A stretch of 64,000 bases of DNA, taken from the NCBI GenBank assembly GCA_016712665.1, contig JADJQP010000002.1, positions 62,001 to 126,000 on the forward strand, written 5' to 3'. The stretch is from Bacteroidota bacterium. GTDB taxonomy: Bacteria; Bacteroidota; Bacteroidia; Chitinophagales; Chitinophagaceae. Shown piece by piece: positions 1-8,898 of the stretch. The stretch's first letter is position 1. Each line of letters begins with the position of its first letter. The notes beneath the pieces were generated by a model. The model made no database searches and was not told where the DNA came from. It saw only the letters and a program-made list of their open reading frames with translations. Both the position numbers and the translations under genes were made by a program.

Positions 1-75
1 ATTTGCTTTTTGTGAAAAGCCATGTGTTGTAATGAAAAAACATCCAACAAGAAATAGTAGTTTTTGAATATTCAT
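1..75 (-). CDS. N-terminus of a secreted protein, cut by window start
   Basis: Only the first 25 codons are inside the window. They begin MNIQKLLFLVGCFF and continue to a Sec-type signal peptide with a likely signal peptidase cut after GFSQ, so the product is exported. It lies 71 bases downstream of the gyrA stop on the same strand and may be co-transcribed with it. The function cannot be told from this fragment. Confidence 0.6.
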   Translation of the reverse strand, partial: MNIQKLLFLVGCFFITTHGFSQKAN

Positions 76-146
76 GATTTTTATTTTTAAATTTCAAAGC
101 GGTTTGTGCCACCGCGTGATGATGGGTTTATAAGTATTTTACGAAA

Positions 147-2800
147 TTATTCCTTTTCGGAATCATCTTCTGTTATTGAATTATTATTATCTGTTTCGGC
201 ATCATTTCCTTTTTCTTCTGCCTCGATGGGATTAACTGAATCCAATTCGGCGGTTTCAGCTTGCACGGCTTCCGTATCATCTTCTTCTTGTTCGGCAATT
301 TTAGCAATGGCAGCTATTTCATCCCCCTCATCTAAATTGATCAACTTCACGCCCTGCGTTGCTCTGCCGGCCACTCTGATATTTTTGACATGGGTTCGAA
401 TGGTAACGCCGGAAACACAGGTTATAAACAAATCATCGGTTTCATCCACTGCAAGGAATCCAATCAAGCGACCGGTCTTTTTCGGTAACATTCAGGGTTT
501 TAACGCCCTTGCCTCCCCCTATTGGTTATACGATACATATCTTCGTATTCACCGGTTTCTTCATTCAGTTCTACAATATTGCTACGTTTTCCGATTCCCC
601 GTTCACTCACTACCAAAATGGTTTTATTTTTATCATCCTTATTCACACAGAGCATACCAATCACCTCGTCGTTCAAGTCATCTACCTCAATACCACTCAC
701 TCCAATGGCACCTCTACCCGTTGGTCTCACTTTCGCTTCAGGAAAACGGATAGCCCGACCAGATTTTACTGCCATCATAATATAACTTTCTCCATCGGTT
801 AATGAGGCATCAAGTAACATATCGCCTTCGTTGATGGTAATCGCATTGACCCCATTTTGACGCGGACGACTGAAATCTTTCAACTTGGTTTTTTTGACAA
901 TTCCTTGTTTGGTACAAAGGACAATATAATGTTTTTCGATATACTCCTCATCCGTAAGATTCGGAACAATGATAATGGTCTTAATCTTTTCGTCCTGAGG
1001 CAATTGTAAAAGATTTTGAATAGCCCTTCCTTTACTGTTCTTCTCCCCTTCCGGAATTTCATACACCTTCAGCCAGTGGCATCTTCCCTTGTCGGTAAAA
1101 ATGAGCAACGTGGCATGAGTGGAGGCAATAAATAGTTGATCAATATAATCCTCTTCACGGGTTTTTCCGCCCATTGCGCCCCTGCCACCCCGACGTTGGG
1201 TATGGTACTCTGTATGTGATGTTCGTTTAATATAGCCAAGGTGTGATACGGTAATCACCATATCTTCTTTCTCAATCAAATCTTCAATACTAATATCGGT
1301 AGCAAGATATTCGATATGGGATTTTCGCTCATCACCAAATTTCTTCTTCACATCCTGCATTTCCGTTTTGATTAATGCAAAACGCAACCCTTCATTGGCC
1401 AACAGTTCTTTTAATCCTTCAATAACCTTCATGATCGCTTCATATTCTTCATGAATTTTTTCGCGCTCCATGCCGGTAAGCCGTTGCAACCTTAATTCGA
1501 GGATTGCCTTTGCCTGAATTTCACTTAACTCGAAATTGGCCATCAAGCCCTCTTTGGCAATATCGGGTGTACGAGATTCTCTAATTAATTTGATTACGGC
1601 ATCCAAATTGTCGAGGGCTATTAAATAGCCTTGCAAAATATGAGCTCTTTCTTCTGCCTTTTTCAACTCGTATTGAGCTCGACGAACTACCACCTCATGT
1701 CGGAACTTTACAAATTCGACAATCAAATCTTTCATATTTAAAATGCGGGGGCGTCCGTTCACCAAGGCCACATTGTTGATACCAAATGAAGTTTGTAGCT
1801 CTGTAAATTTGTATAGTTGATTTACAATCACATTGGCAATAGCATCTTTCTTCAAATCGACCACCAGGCGCATTCCATCACGATCACTTTCATCGCGCAC
1901 ATCGCTCACCCCTTCAATGGCTTTATCATTTACCAATTGAGCAATTTTTGATGCAATACAGCCTTATTGACCTGATAAGGCAATTCATATATAATGATGC
2001 TTTCTTTTTCCGTTTTTATTGGTTTCGATATTTACACGACCTCGAACCACCACTCTGCCTCTTCCGGTTTCAAATCCTTGCTTTACCCCTTCCATTCCGT
2101 ATACAATACCACCGGTAGGGAAATCCGGCGCTTTGATATGCTTCATGATTCCGTCGATACTGATATCATTATCGTCGATATAGGCACAAATCGCATCGAT
2201 GGTTTCGCTTAAATTGTGTGGCACCATATTGGTAGCCATACCTACTGCAATTCCTGAGGCTCCATTTACAATTAGCTGTGGAATACGTGTTGGCATTACC
2301 GTCGGTTCCAGCAAGGTATCGTCAAAGTTATTTTGAAAATCAACCGTGTCTTTTTCAAGATCTTCCAGCATGGCCTCTGCAATTTTTTGCAAACGCACCT
2401 CTGTATAACGCATAGCCGCCGGACTATCACCATCCACCGATCCAAAATTACCTTGACCATCAATCATCATATACCGTAAACTCCAAGGTTGTGCCATACG
2501 AACCATGGTATCATACACACTACTGTCGCCGTGAGGATGGTATTTACCCAACACCTCACCCACAATACGCGCTGATTTTTTATAGGGTTTATTGAAGGTA
2601 TTTCCCAATTCATGCATTCCAAAAAGAACTCTTCGGTGAACGGGTTTTAATCCATCTCTTACATCCGGAAGGGCACGTCCCACAATAACCGACATCGAAT
2701 AGTCGATATAGCAGGATTTCATTTGCTCTTCAATATTAATTTTAATGATTTTGTCGTTGGTATTCTCTGACTCCGGGTTTTGTATTTGCTCGTTTTCCAT
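147..2800 (-). CDS. gyrA: DNA gyrase subunit A (interrupted by four single-base indels)
   Basis: GyrA is the DNA-breaking and rejoining subunit of gyrase, acting with GyrB to introduce negative supercoils. The winged-helix region around RALPDVRDGLKPVHRR and the catalytic tyrosine in AAMRYTEVRL are present, followed by the coiled coil and the C-terminal beta-pinwheel with a GyrA-box-like RGGRGAMGGK. The protein would be 883 residues and ends in an Asp/Glu-rich tail. As given, the frame breaks near 2003 (one A too many), 1951 (one A too few), 517 (one G too many) and 480 (one A too many); correcting these restores conserved GyrA sequence throughout. Four homopolymer indels in an essential gene point to sequencing error rather than loss. 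MENEQ is the start because the conserved core begins about 20 residues later. Confidence 0.95.
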
Positions 2801-2953
2801 GTATTTTTATGTGGTGCGAAGCTACGAAAAAAAATCGTGTAGCTGCTATGTTTTTTATCACAAAAATGAGGGAGTTTTACACATAAAATAGCTGATTAGC
2901 AGCACCATTTAAAAGCGCCTATTATATACTCCTTGAAGGTCCATTTCAATCTC

Positions 2954-3409
2954 TCAACTGTATTTTCTGATGATGCGCTCACAACAGCGTTTTATCAGCT
3001 TAAAAACCGGATAATAGCCCTCTTTTCCGCCATACCAAGGATCGGGAACTGATTGCTTTTCTTCCGGGAAAATTACTTCTAGCAAGAGAGTAGCCTTTGA
3101 AGGATTGGCTTCATCGTATGGGAAACCACCTATTTCAAATAAGACATCCACAGAAACGGCATAAACCAAATCAAAATCCTGGTACTTTTCCGCGTTGTAT
3201 TGTTGCGCTCTTTGCATGGAGATATCAATTCCATTTTCAAGACAAACTTCTTGCGAAAATAAATGTGGTGGATTCCCAATATGGTACGATTGGGTTCCTG
3301 CACTTTCTACATGCCAGTTGAGCCCATTCTTTATTACCATATCTTTTAAAATACCCTCTGCCATTGGCGAGCGGCAAATATTTCCTAAACAAACAAATAC
3401 GATCTTCAT
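2954..3409 (-). CDS. low molecular weight protein tyrosine phosphatase
   Basis: A 151-residue cytoplasmic phosphatase of the LMW-PTP (Wzb/arsenate reductase-like) family. The active-site P-loop CLGNICRS lies at residues 7-14, with nucleophile Cys7 and phosphate-binding Arg13, and the general acid Asp is in the late VPDPWYGG motif; size and order are exactly those of the family. It lies 12 bases downstream of the acyl-ACP desaturase on the same strand, so the two probably share a transcript. The physiological substrate is not evident: no tyrosine kinase or exopolysaccharide genes are nearby. Confidence 0.9.
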   Translation of the reverse strand: MKIVFVCLGNICRSPMAEGILKDMVIKNGLNWHVESAGTQSYHIGNPPHLFSQEVCLENGIDISMQRAQQYNAEKYQDFDLVYAVSVDVLFEIGGFPYDEANPSKATLLLEVIFPEEKQSVPDPWYGGKEGYYPVFKLIKRCCERIIRKYS

Positions 3410-3421
3410 CTTTGAACTTAA

Positions 3422-4399
3422 CTAATAATCCAACTGAATTTTAACTCTCGTTCCGGAATAACCATACGCCTCAGAAATTTTGGTTAACCGATCAGGCAGT
3501 TTCATCAAATAGTCTCGTGCCTTTTCTCCGTTTTCTTTGAGGCCGGTAATGGATTCAATTTTCCAGAAATCGATTAACTCCTTCATAATATTGACGTAAT
3601 CGACAGCGGTATATACGCCCAGTCGTTGCGCAGCATCCGAAAAATTCGAAAACGTATTCAATTGCCCCCCTAACTCTCGTAAGCACTGTGCGGGCATTAC
3701 TATTTTCTTGCGCATCATATCTTCAAACGCCAGCATCATTTCGTTGGTATCAATTTCAAAAATACGACTGATAAACGTTTTATAGGCAGAAGCATGTCGT
3801 GCTTCATCCGCAGCAATCAATCCACAAATTTTGGATAATACGGTATTGCCGCATTTCTTCGACAATGTAGCTACACGCCGATGCGAAATATTGGTTGCTA
3901 GTTCTTGAAAACTGGTATAGCAAAAGGTTCTATAAGGGTCATTATTAGTATCTAAATCAAATCCATCTGCAATCAAAAATTGGGTAGATGCTTCAAATTT
4001 CGGCATGTCAATGCGTCCACTTAAGTAAAGATACCGATTCAGCAAGTCGCCATGTCGATTTTCTTCAGCAGTCCAGGCACGTATCCATTTCATCCATCCC
4101 GATTTCAAATTCGCACGAACACCATCTAAGGCACCGAGCCAGGTTTCATAGGTTGGCAAGGCCTCTTCCGTAATGGTATCACCCACCAAAACAGCCAGTA
4201 AGTCATAACTCATATTTTCGGCTTGCCCTTGAATATCCTTTAAGTCGTCTAAAAAGGATTCACTGTTGGTAGCAGGTAATAAATCGCCCGGTTGCCAATT
4301 GGTTTCAATCGGACTCAGGTAAGAAATACCGGTTTCATCTATTTCTTTCTCCAAAAATAACATGACTTCTTGGCGCGAAGGTGTAAGTGCCTGATTCAT
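3422..4399 (-). CDS. acyl-ACP desaturase (fatty acid desaturase type 2)
   Basis: A soluble di-iron desaturase that introduces a double bond into acyl chains carried on acyl carrier protein, supplying unsaturated fatty acids for membranes. The two metal-binding helices are visible as EENRHG near residue 123 and DEARHA near residue 210, the E-x-x-H pairs typical of the stearoyl-ACP desaturase family, and the 325-residue length is normal. There are no membrane segments, which separates it from the integral membrane desaturases. It is the first gene of a probable two-gene unit with the downstream phosphatase, and a TAnnTTTG element lies 24-31 bases upstream of the ATG. Confidence 0.9.
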   Translation of the reverse strand: MNQALTPSRQEVMLFLEKEIDETGISYLSPIETNWQPGDLLPATNSESFLDDLKDIQGQAENMSYDLLAVLVGDTITEEALPTYETWLGALDGVRANLKSGWMKWIRAWTAEENRHGDLLNRYLYLSGRIDMPKFEASTQFLIADGFDLDTNNDPYRTFCYTSFQELATNISHRRVATLSKKCGNTVLSKICGLIAADEARHASAYKTFISRIFEIDTNEMMLAFEDMMRKKIVMPAQCLRELGGQLNTFSNFSDAAQRLGVYTAVDYVNIMKELIDFWKIESITGLKENGEKARDYLMKLPDRLTKISEAYGYSGTRVKIQLDY

Positions 4400-4422
4400 C
4401 TATACGTTGTAAATATTGCGCT

Positions 4423-4430
4423 CAAAGATA
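4423..4430 (-). promoter_or_regulatory. Bacteroidota -7 promoter element (TATCTTTG)
   Basis: The minus strand reads TATCTTTG, matching the Bacteroidota -7 consensus TAnnTTTG, a short distance before the desaturase start codon. No clear TTTG -33 element is seen at the usual spacing, so the call rests on the -7 box and its position. Confidence 0.45.
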
Positions 4431-4625
4431 AGTGCTGAATTCATTTTATACTATTGATTTTTTGAATAGTTTGTCATTTTTGCAGAAGAGCCACTGATAA
4501 GGTAGCATTATTGTAAATGATTTGTTTAATCGGTCATTCTTTTTAGCATTTCAAAATAGATTCATGATAGGGATATTGAAACGGCAGGCTGTTTAAATAA
4601 AAACCCAAATTGTAAACGAAAAGTT

Positions 4626-4633
4626 TACCTTTG
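4626..4633 (+). promoter_or_regulatory. Bacteroidota -7 promoter element (TACCTTTG)
   Basis: TACCTTTG matches TAnnTTTG and lies 33 bases before the ATG at 4667, which fits transcription of the small secreted protein gene. A TTG at 4610-4612 is closer than a normal -33 box. Confidence 0.45.
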
Positions 4634-4666
4634 AGCGATCACCATTTCCAAAAATTATCATATTTC

Positions 4667-5101
4667 ATGAAATCACTCTTTTTCGGAATCCTGCTTCTAC
4701 TCGGTTCCTTTTCAGTACAGGCACAAAGCAGTCCCGAGCAAATTATCGACAAATTTTTTCAAGATTTGGTGACCGAAAAGCCGGAAAAGGCTTTGGATAA
4801 TTTATACACCCATTTACCTTGGCTTGCCAATATCAAAGGTGATGTAGACAAATTAAAAACGCAGTTTATTACCCTGCAAACATACTTTGGAAAATACTGC
4901 GGCAATGCGATGATTGCTAAAAAGGACATTGCGAATACCTTTATTATTTATAGCTATTTGGTTAAATATGAACGTCAACCGGTGCGCTTTACATTCAAGT
5001 TTTACAAACCGAAAGATAGCTACATCGTTTTTAGCTTTTCATACGATATGAACCTCGAGGAGGAACTCGATAAATGTATGAAAATGGATCAAATCAAATA
5101 G
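4667..5101 (+). CDS. small secreted protein of unknown function
   Basis: A 144-residue protein starting MKSLFFGILLLLGSF, with a signal peptide probably cut after SVQAQ, so it is periplasmic or exported. The mature part is alpha/beta with the pattern SSPEQIIDKFFQDLVTEKPE, like the small NTF2-like or DUF4864-type secreted proteins of Bacteroidota, but I cannot assign a family with confidence. An upstream in-frame TTG at 4631 is rejected as start because the ATG at 4667 begins a textbook signal peptide and 4631 falls inside the promoter box. It converges with the helicase gene, 17 bases away. Confidence 0.75.
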   Translation: MKSLFFGILLLLGSFSVQAQSSPEQIIDKFFQDLVTEKPEKALDNLYTHLPWLANIKGDVDKLKTQFITLQTYFGKYCGNAMIAKKDIANTFIIYSYLVKYERQPVRFTFKFYKPKDSYIVFSFSYDMNLEEELDKCMKMDQIK

Positions 5102-5118
5102 TAAATTAGCGCCCACGC

Positions 5119-6270
5119 CTAACCCCTGCTCCTACCGGCTGCATGTTGTGAAAATGAAGGGAGTGCTGCTTTAGGTAATGGTTTTCCCAGAAAGGCCTCA
5201 ATTCTCTTAAATTTCAATTTATCCACATCATTTACAAAAGTGATGGCCTCCCCCTTTGAACTAGCCCGAGCCGTTCTGCCAATACGATGGATATAATCTT
5301 CCGCATCATTGGGTACATCATAATTAATCACTAAACTAATATCTTGAATATCGATACCCCTTGATAGAATATCTGTGGCAACTATAATCTGAATTTTTTT
5401 TGCTTTAAATTCTCTCAAAACCTCTTCGCGTTCGGGCTGTTCAAGGTCAGAATGAATTGCTTTTGCCTTCATCTCTGCTCGTTGCAATTCCTTGTTGAGA
5501 TTTTTTACGTTTTGTTTGGTTGATGAAAAAATCAATACGCTTTGATGTTCTTTCTCTGATAAAATATACTTAATCAAATCATTTTTTTGAGCATTCGCCA
5601 CCAGATAAACACTTTGTGTAACTCCCTCTGCCGGTTTAGAGACTGCAATATTGATTTGAGCGGGCAGATGAAGTAATTTTTCACCCAACTTCCTAAAGGC
5701 AGGTGGCATGGTGGCCGAAAACAAAAGAGTTTGTTTCTGCTTTGGTAAATACGTAGCAATTTTTGCAATATCATCTACAAATCCCATATCCAGCATTTTA
5801 TCGGCCTCGTCTAAAATAAAATGTCGGATATTATTAAATTTTACGTAACCCATATTAAGATGCGACATGAGTCGGCCGGGAGTGGCAATGATGATGTTGG
5901 CGCCTTGTGTTAATGCACGTTTTTCATTCTCAAACGACATTCCATCTCCTCCTCCGTAAATAGCCAATGAACTGGCTCCTGTAAAATAGGCAAATCCCTG
6001 CACCGCCTGATCAATTTGTAAGGCAAGTTCTCTGGTAGGCACTATCACCAAGGTATCTGTTACACTACGTTGACTTTGAGCCAATTTATTTAAAATAGGA
6101 AGCAAAAAAGCAGCCGTTTTTCCGGTTCCTGTTTGCGCTACCGCTATCAAATCGCGGTTGCTCAAAATAATCGGGATGGCCTGCTCCTGAATGGGCGTGG
6201 TATTTTCAAATCGCATGGCATCGAGCCCTTCTTGCAAACTGGATTCAAATTGGTAATCAGTAAATTTCAA
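5119..6270 (-). CDS. DEAD-box ATP-dependent RNA helicase (RhlE type)
   Basis: Unwinds or remodels RNA using ATP, with likely roles in ribosome assembly and mRNA turnover. All core motifs are seen in order: the Q motif TPIQEQAIP, motif I AQTGTGKT (about residues 45-52), PTRELALQ, DEAD, SAT, and HRIGRTAR in the second RecA domain. At 383 residues there is only a short C-terminal extension, ending in RSRG, so it is a minimal helicase. The likely start is a TTG codon: no ATG or GTG lies between it and the upstream promoter box, and the MKFTDYQF beginning lines up with the usual start of this family. Confidence 0.92.
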   Translation of the reverse strand: MKFTDYQFESSLQEGLDAMRFENTTPIQEQAIPIILSNRDLIAVAQTGTGKTAAFLLPILNKLAQSQRSVTDTLVIVPTRELALQIDQAVQGFAYFTGASSLAIYGGGDGMSFENEKRALTQGANIIIATPGRLMSHLNMGYVKFNNIRHFILDEADKMLDMGFVDDIAKIATYLPKQKQTLLFSATMPPAFRKLGEKLLHLPAQINIAVSKPAEGVTQSVYLVANAQKNDLIKYILSEKEHQSVLIFSSTKQNVKNLNKELQRAEMKAKAIHSDLEQPEREEVLREFKAKKIQIIVATDILSRGIDIQDISLVINYDVPNDAEDYIHRIGRTARASSKGEAITFVNDVDKLKFKRIEAFLGKPLPKAALPSFSQHAAGRSRG

Positions 6271-6297
6271 CTATCGAAACGTTTTATGATGAAAGTC

Positions 6298-6305
6298 CAA
6301 AGGTA
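6298..6305 (-). promoter_or_regulatory. Bacteroidota -7 promoter element (TACCTTTG)
   Basis: The minus strand reads TACCTTTG, a match to TAnnTTTG, 28 bases before the helicase TTG start. This placement helps to decide for the TTG start, because no other initiation codon in frame lies between. Confidence 0.45.
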
Positions 6306-6406
6306 GTGTAAATAATGCTGTATAGGTACAACAAAAAGCATTCGTACGTCGATTTCGTACACATTTGTATTTTGGCCTATATAGATGGTGCTGCACCCAC
6401 AAAAGG

Positions 6407-7200
6407 TCACTCAAAAAATATCGGGAGTATCATACTGGTATTGACAGCATTTCCATTTTGAAATCCCGGTTTCCAATTGGGCATACCCTGTATAAGGCGC
6501 AATGCCTCTTCGTTGGCGCCGTATCCAATTCCTTCTAAAACGGAAGCACTCATAATTTTACCGCTACGATCTACTACAAAACGGCACATCACTTTTCCTT
6601 TAACACCTTTATCACGCGCAGCAGCCGGGTAACGCATATTATTTTGAATATAATCTCGGAGGGCCATTTCGCCACCCGGAAATTCAGGCATTTGTTCTGC
6701 TTGCTCGTATATAAAATTTGGATCATTGACATCAGTCACATTTTCTAAGGGTGGAGGTGGATTTCCTTTATCGCCAATCCATCGTAAACTTTCAACTTTT
6801 TCATCTATATCTGCAGCAATTTGTGTTAAAACCGCGGTCCTGCGTCTGCATGTATGATATTTTTTCGTTTTCCATTTACTACCACCGAGATATTCATTCC
6901 GGGTAAATCTTGGGCCAATACTTCATATTTAGATGACAATTTGCCGTATGAATACGTTTCAAATTGTCGGAAAAATGCATTCAATTGCGCCTTGTTCATT
7001 TTGGCTCTAAAGGTCCCCAACATTTTGGTATTCTTTTTACCAAAATAAATGACCTGTCCGGTTTTCAAAAATTCTACCGTATAACTAGGACACTTTCCAT
7101 AGCAAGGTGTTCTTTCTAATTTCAAATAGGTAATTTTGTTTTTTGCATCACTGGATACCGCGGTGAAAAAACATAAAATACCAAGTACAAATTTCATCAT
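6407..7200 (-). CDS. secreted DUF6438 domain - TonB C-terminal domain fusion (one frameshift)
   Basis: The N-terminal part has a signal peptide (MMKFVLGILCFFTAVSS) and a DUF6438-type domain marked by RTPCYGKCPSYTVEF. The C-terminal part is a TonB-type domain with MPEFPGGEMALRDYI, YPAAARDKGVKGKV and the typical ending NTSMILPIFFE. The two parts are in different frames near 6838; adding one C in CCGCGG joins them through a Pro-rich linker with no further stops, giving about 264 residues. There is no N-terminal membrane anchor as in classical TonB, so it is probably not the energy transducer itself. A start at 7230 is also open, but the signal peptide begins at 7200 or 7197. Confidence 0.75.
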
Positions 7201-7339
7201 CAGTAACGATTTTATATGCGAAGGTATCATTTTTTAAAATGGAACAACAGCAAAGCTTCAAAAAATAAAAAAAGAAAAATTAAGATTTTCATTGCAGGGG
7301 TTTGTACATTTAACCACTCAAAACTTTAATGGTATCGTC

Positions 7340-8715
7340 ATGAAAAAAATTCTCTGCTTATCTCTTTTGCTTGCCTTTCAGAAATTGACAATTGCTCAAA
7401 ACTATAAAAAAGACAGCACCACTATGAAGGAGATGTCAAATTATATACTAAGCAATTACGAATGCTATAATGACCTACGCTATTTATGCAAACAAATCGG
7501 ACATCGAATTTCAGGGTCTCCGCAAGCTGCTAAAGCAGTAGAATGGGGAAAAAGTGTGCTCGAAAAAACCGGTTGCGATCGGGTTTACCTGCAAGAAGTA
7601 ATGGTTCCACATTGGGTCAGAGGCGAAGAAGAAGCTGCCATTATTAATGAAAAGGGACATCGCAGCAAGGTGGTCATCTCTTCTATGGGAAATGCAGTTG
7701 GAACGGGTGCAAAAGGAATTGAAGCCCAGCTATTAAAAATTAATACTATTGAACAATTGCAGCGGATGAATCCAAAGGATGTAAAGGGCAAAATTGTATT
7801 TTTCAACTATCGTTTCAATCAAACCAATATCAATACCTTTGAAAGCTACGGTCCCTGCGTATATTACCGTTGGGGCGCTCCCAGCGAAGCCGCCAAAATG
7901 GGTGCAGCTGCTGTGGTAATTCGCTCGGTATCCTCAGCATTTGACGACAAGCCGCATACCGGCAGTATTTCATACAACAAAAAATATCCATCGATTCCTT
8001 CCGTTGCTATTTCAAATGTAGCTGCCGACCAGCTTGAAAAGTTACTGATTACAGAACCCCGCTCCAAAATGTATATCCGAACGATGTGCGAAATGCTACC
8101 CGATGTACAATCGTATAATGTAGTAGGCGAAATCACAGGTAGTGAAATACCTAACGAAATTGTTTGTTTTGGAGGTCATCTCGATAGCTGGGATATTGGC
8201 GAAGGTGCCCATGACGACGGCGCAGGGGTGGTACAAAGTATTGAAGTATTACGCACTTTTGCCAATTAGGCATTCGTCCGAAACGAACGATACGAGCGAT
8301 TTTATTTATGAATGAGGAAAACGGACTGAAAGGTGGGCAGAAATATGCAGAACTTGCCGGTCAAAACAAAGAAAATCATATATTAGCTATTGAAACAGAC
8401 GCCGGAGGTGCCACGCCTTTTGGGTTTTCGATGTCTATGAGCGCTGCGAAACGGAACAAGGTAACATCCTGGTTGCCCTTGTTTTTACCGTATGGAATTT
8501 ATAGCTTTCAACGTGAGGGCGGTGGTGCCGACATTGGCCCATTACAACGAAAATTTGGAACACCGGTAATGGGTTTACTTCCCGATTCGCAACGTTATTT
8601 TGATATGCATCATAGTGAAAATGATGTTTTTGAAAATGTACACAGACGGGAACTTTGTTTGGGTTCTGTTGCAATGACACTCATGGTGTATATGGTATCG
8701 ATGTACGGATTATAG
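7340..8715 (+). CDS. secreted M28 family zinc aminopeptidase (one frameshift)
   Basis: An exported metallopeptidase of about 458 residues that removes amino acids from peptides outside the cytoplasm. It has a signal peptide cut after TIAQ, a PA-domain-like insertion in the first half, and the M28 metal ligands: GGHLDSWDIGEGAHDDGAG (His and bridging Asp), MNEENG (catalytic and ligand Glu), ETDAGG (Asp) and a late MHHSENDV (His). The frame breaks at about 8267, where one T is missing from AATTAGG; restoring it gives continuous sequence through the Glu motif. The ATG at 7340 starts the signal peptide; the longer frame from 7292 adds an unlikely leader. Confidence 0.88.
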
Positions 8716-8864
8716 TACCTACATAGCAAGCCCCCTTATTAGTTTGCTATTGTTTGGTGCCCAAAAATTGTTTCCATTTCGGCCCATTTTAAACGATACC
8801 GACCCACTTCCGGTTTATTTCGAATTAGATAAGGGGTTTATTTCATTTTTATACTTTAGTTTCT

Positions 8865-8872
8865 TACTTTTG
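8865..8872 (+). promoter_or_regulatory. Bacteroidota -7 promoter element (TACTTTTG)
   Basis: TACTTTTG matches TAnnTTTG and lies 26 bases before the hppA ATG, in an AT-rich intergenic region with no other gene start. Confidence 0.5.
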
Positions 8873-8898
8873 CGCCCTTTAAAAAAACAATATCATTC

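Noticed and set aside
106..802. Plus-strand reading frames opposite gyrA
   Set aside because: They are the antisense shadow of gyrA, with no family resemblance, and gyrA itself continues through the region once the indels are corrected.
500..2800. Decayed gyrA, or programmed frameshifting in it
   Set aside because: Four separate homopolymer indels in an essential gene, with all motifs intact on both sides and similar indels in many other genes, point to sequencing error.
8715..8760. Terminator after the M28 peptidase gene
   Set aside because: ATAGCAA/TTGCTAT forms a 7-bp stem with a long loop and no T run, so it is too weak to call.
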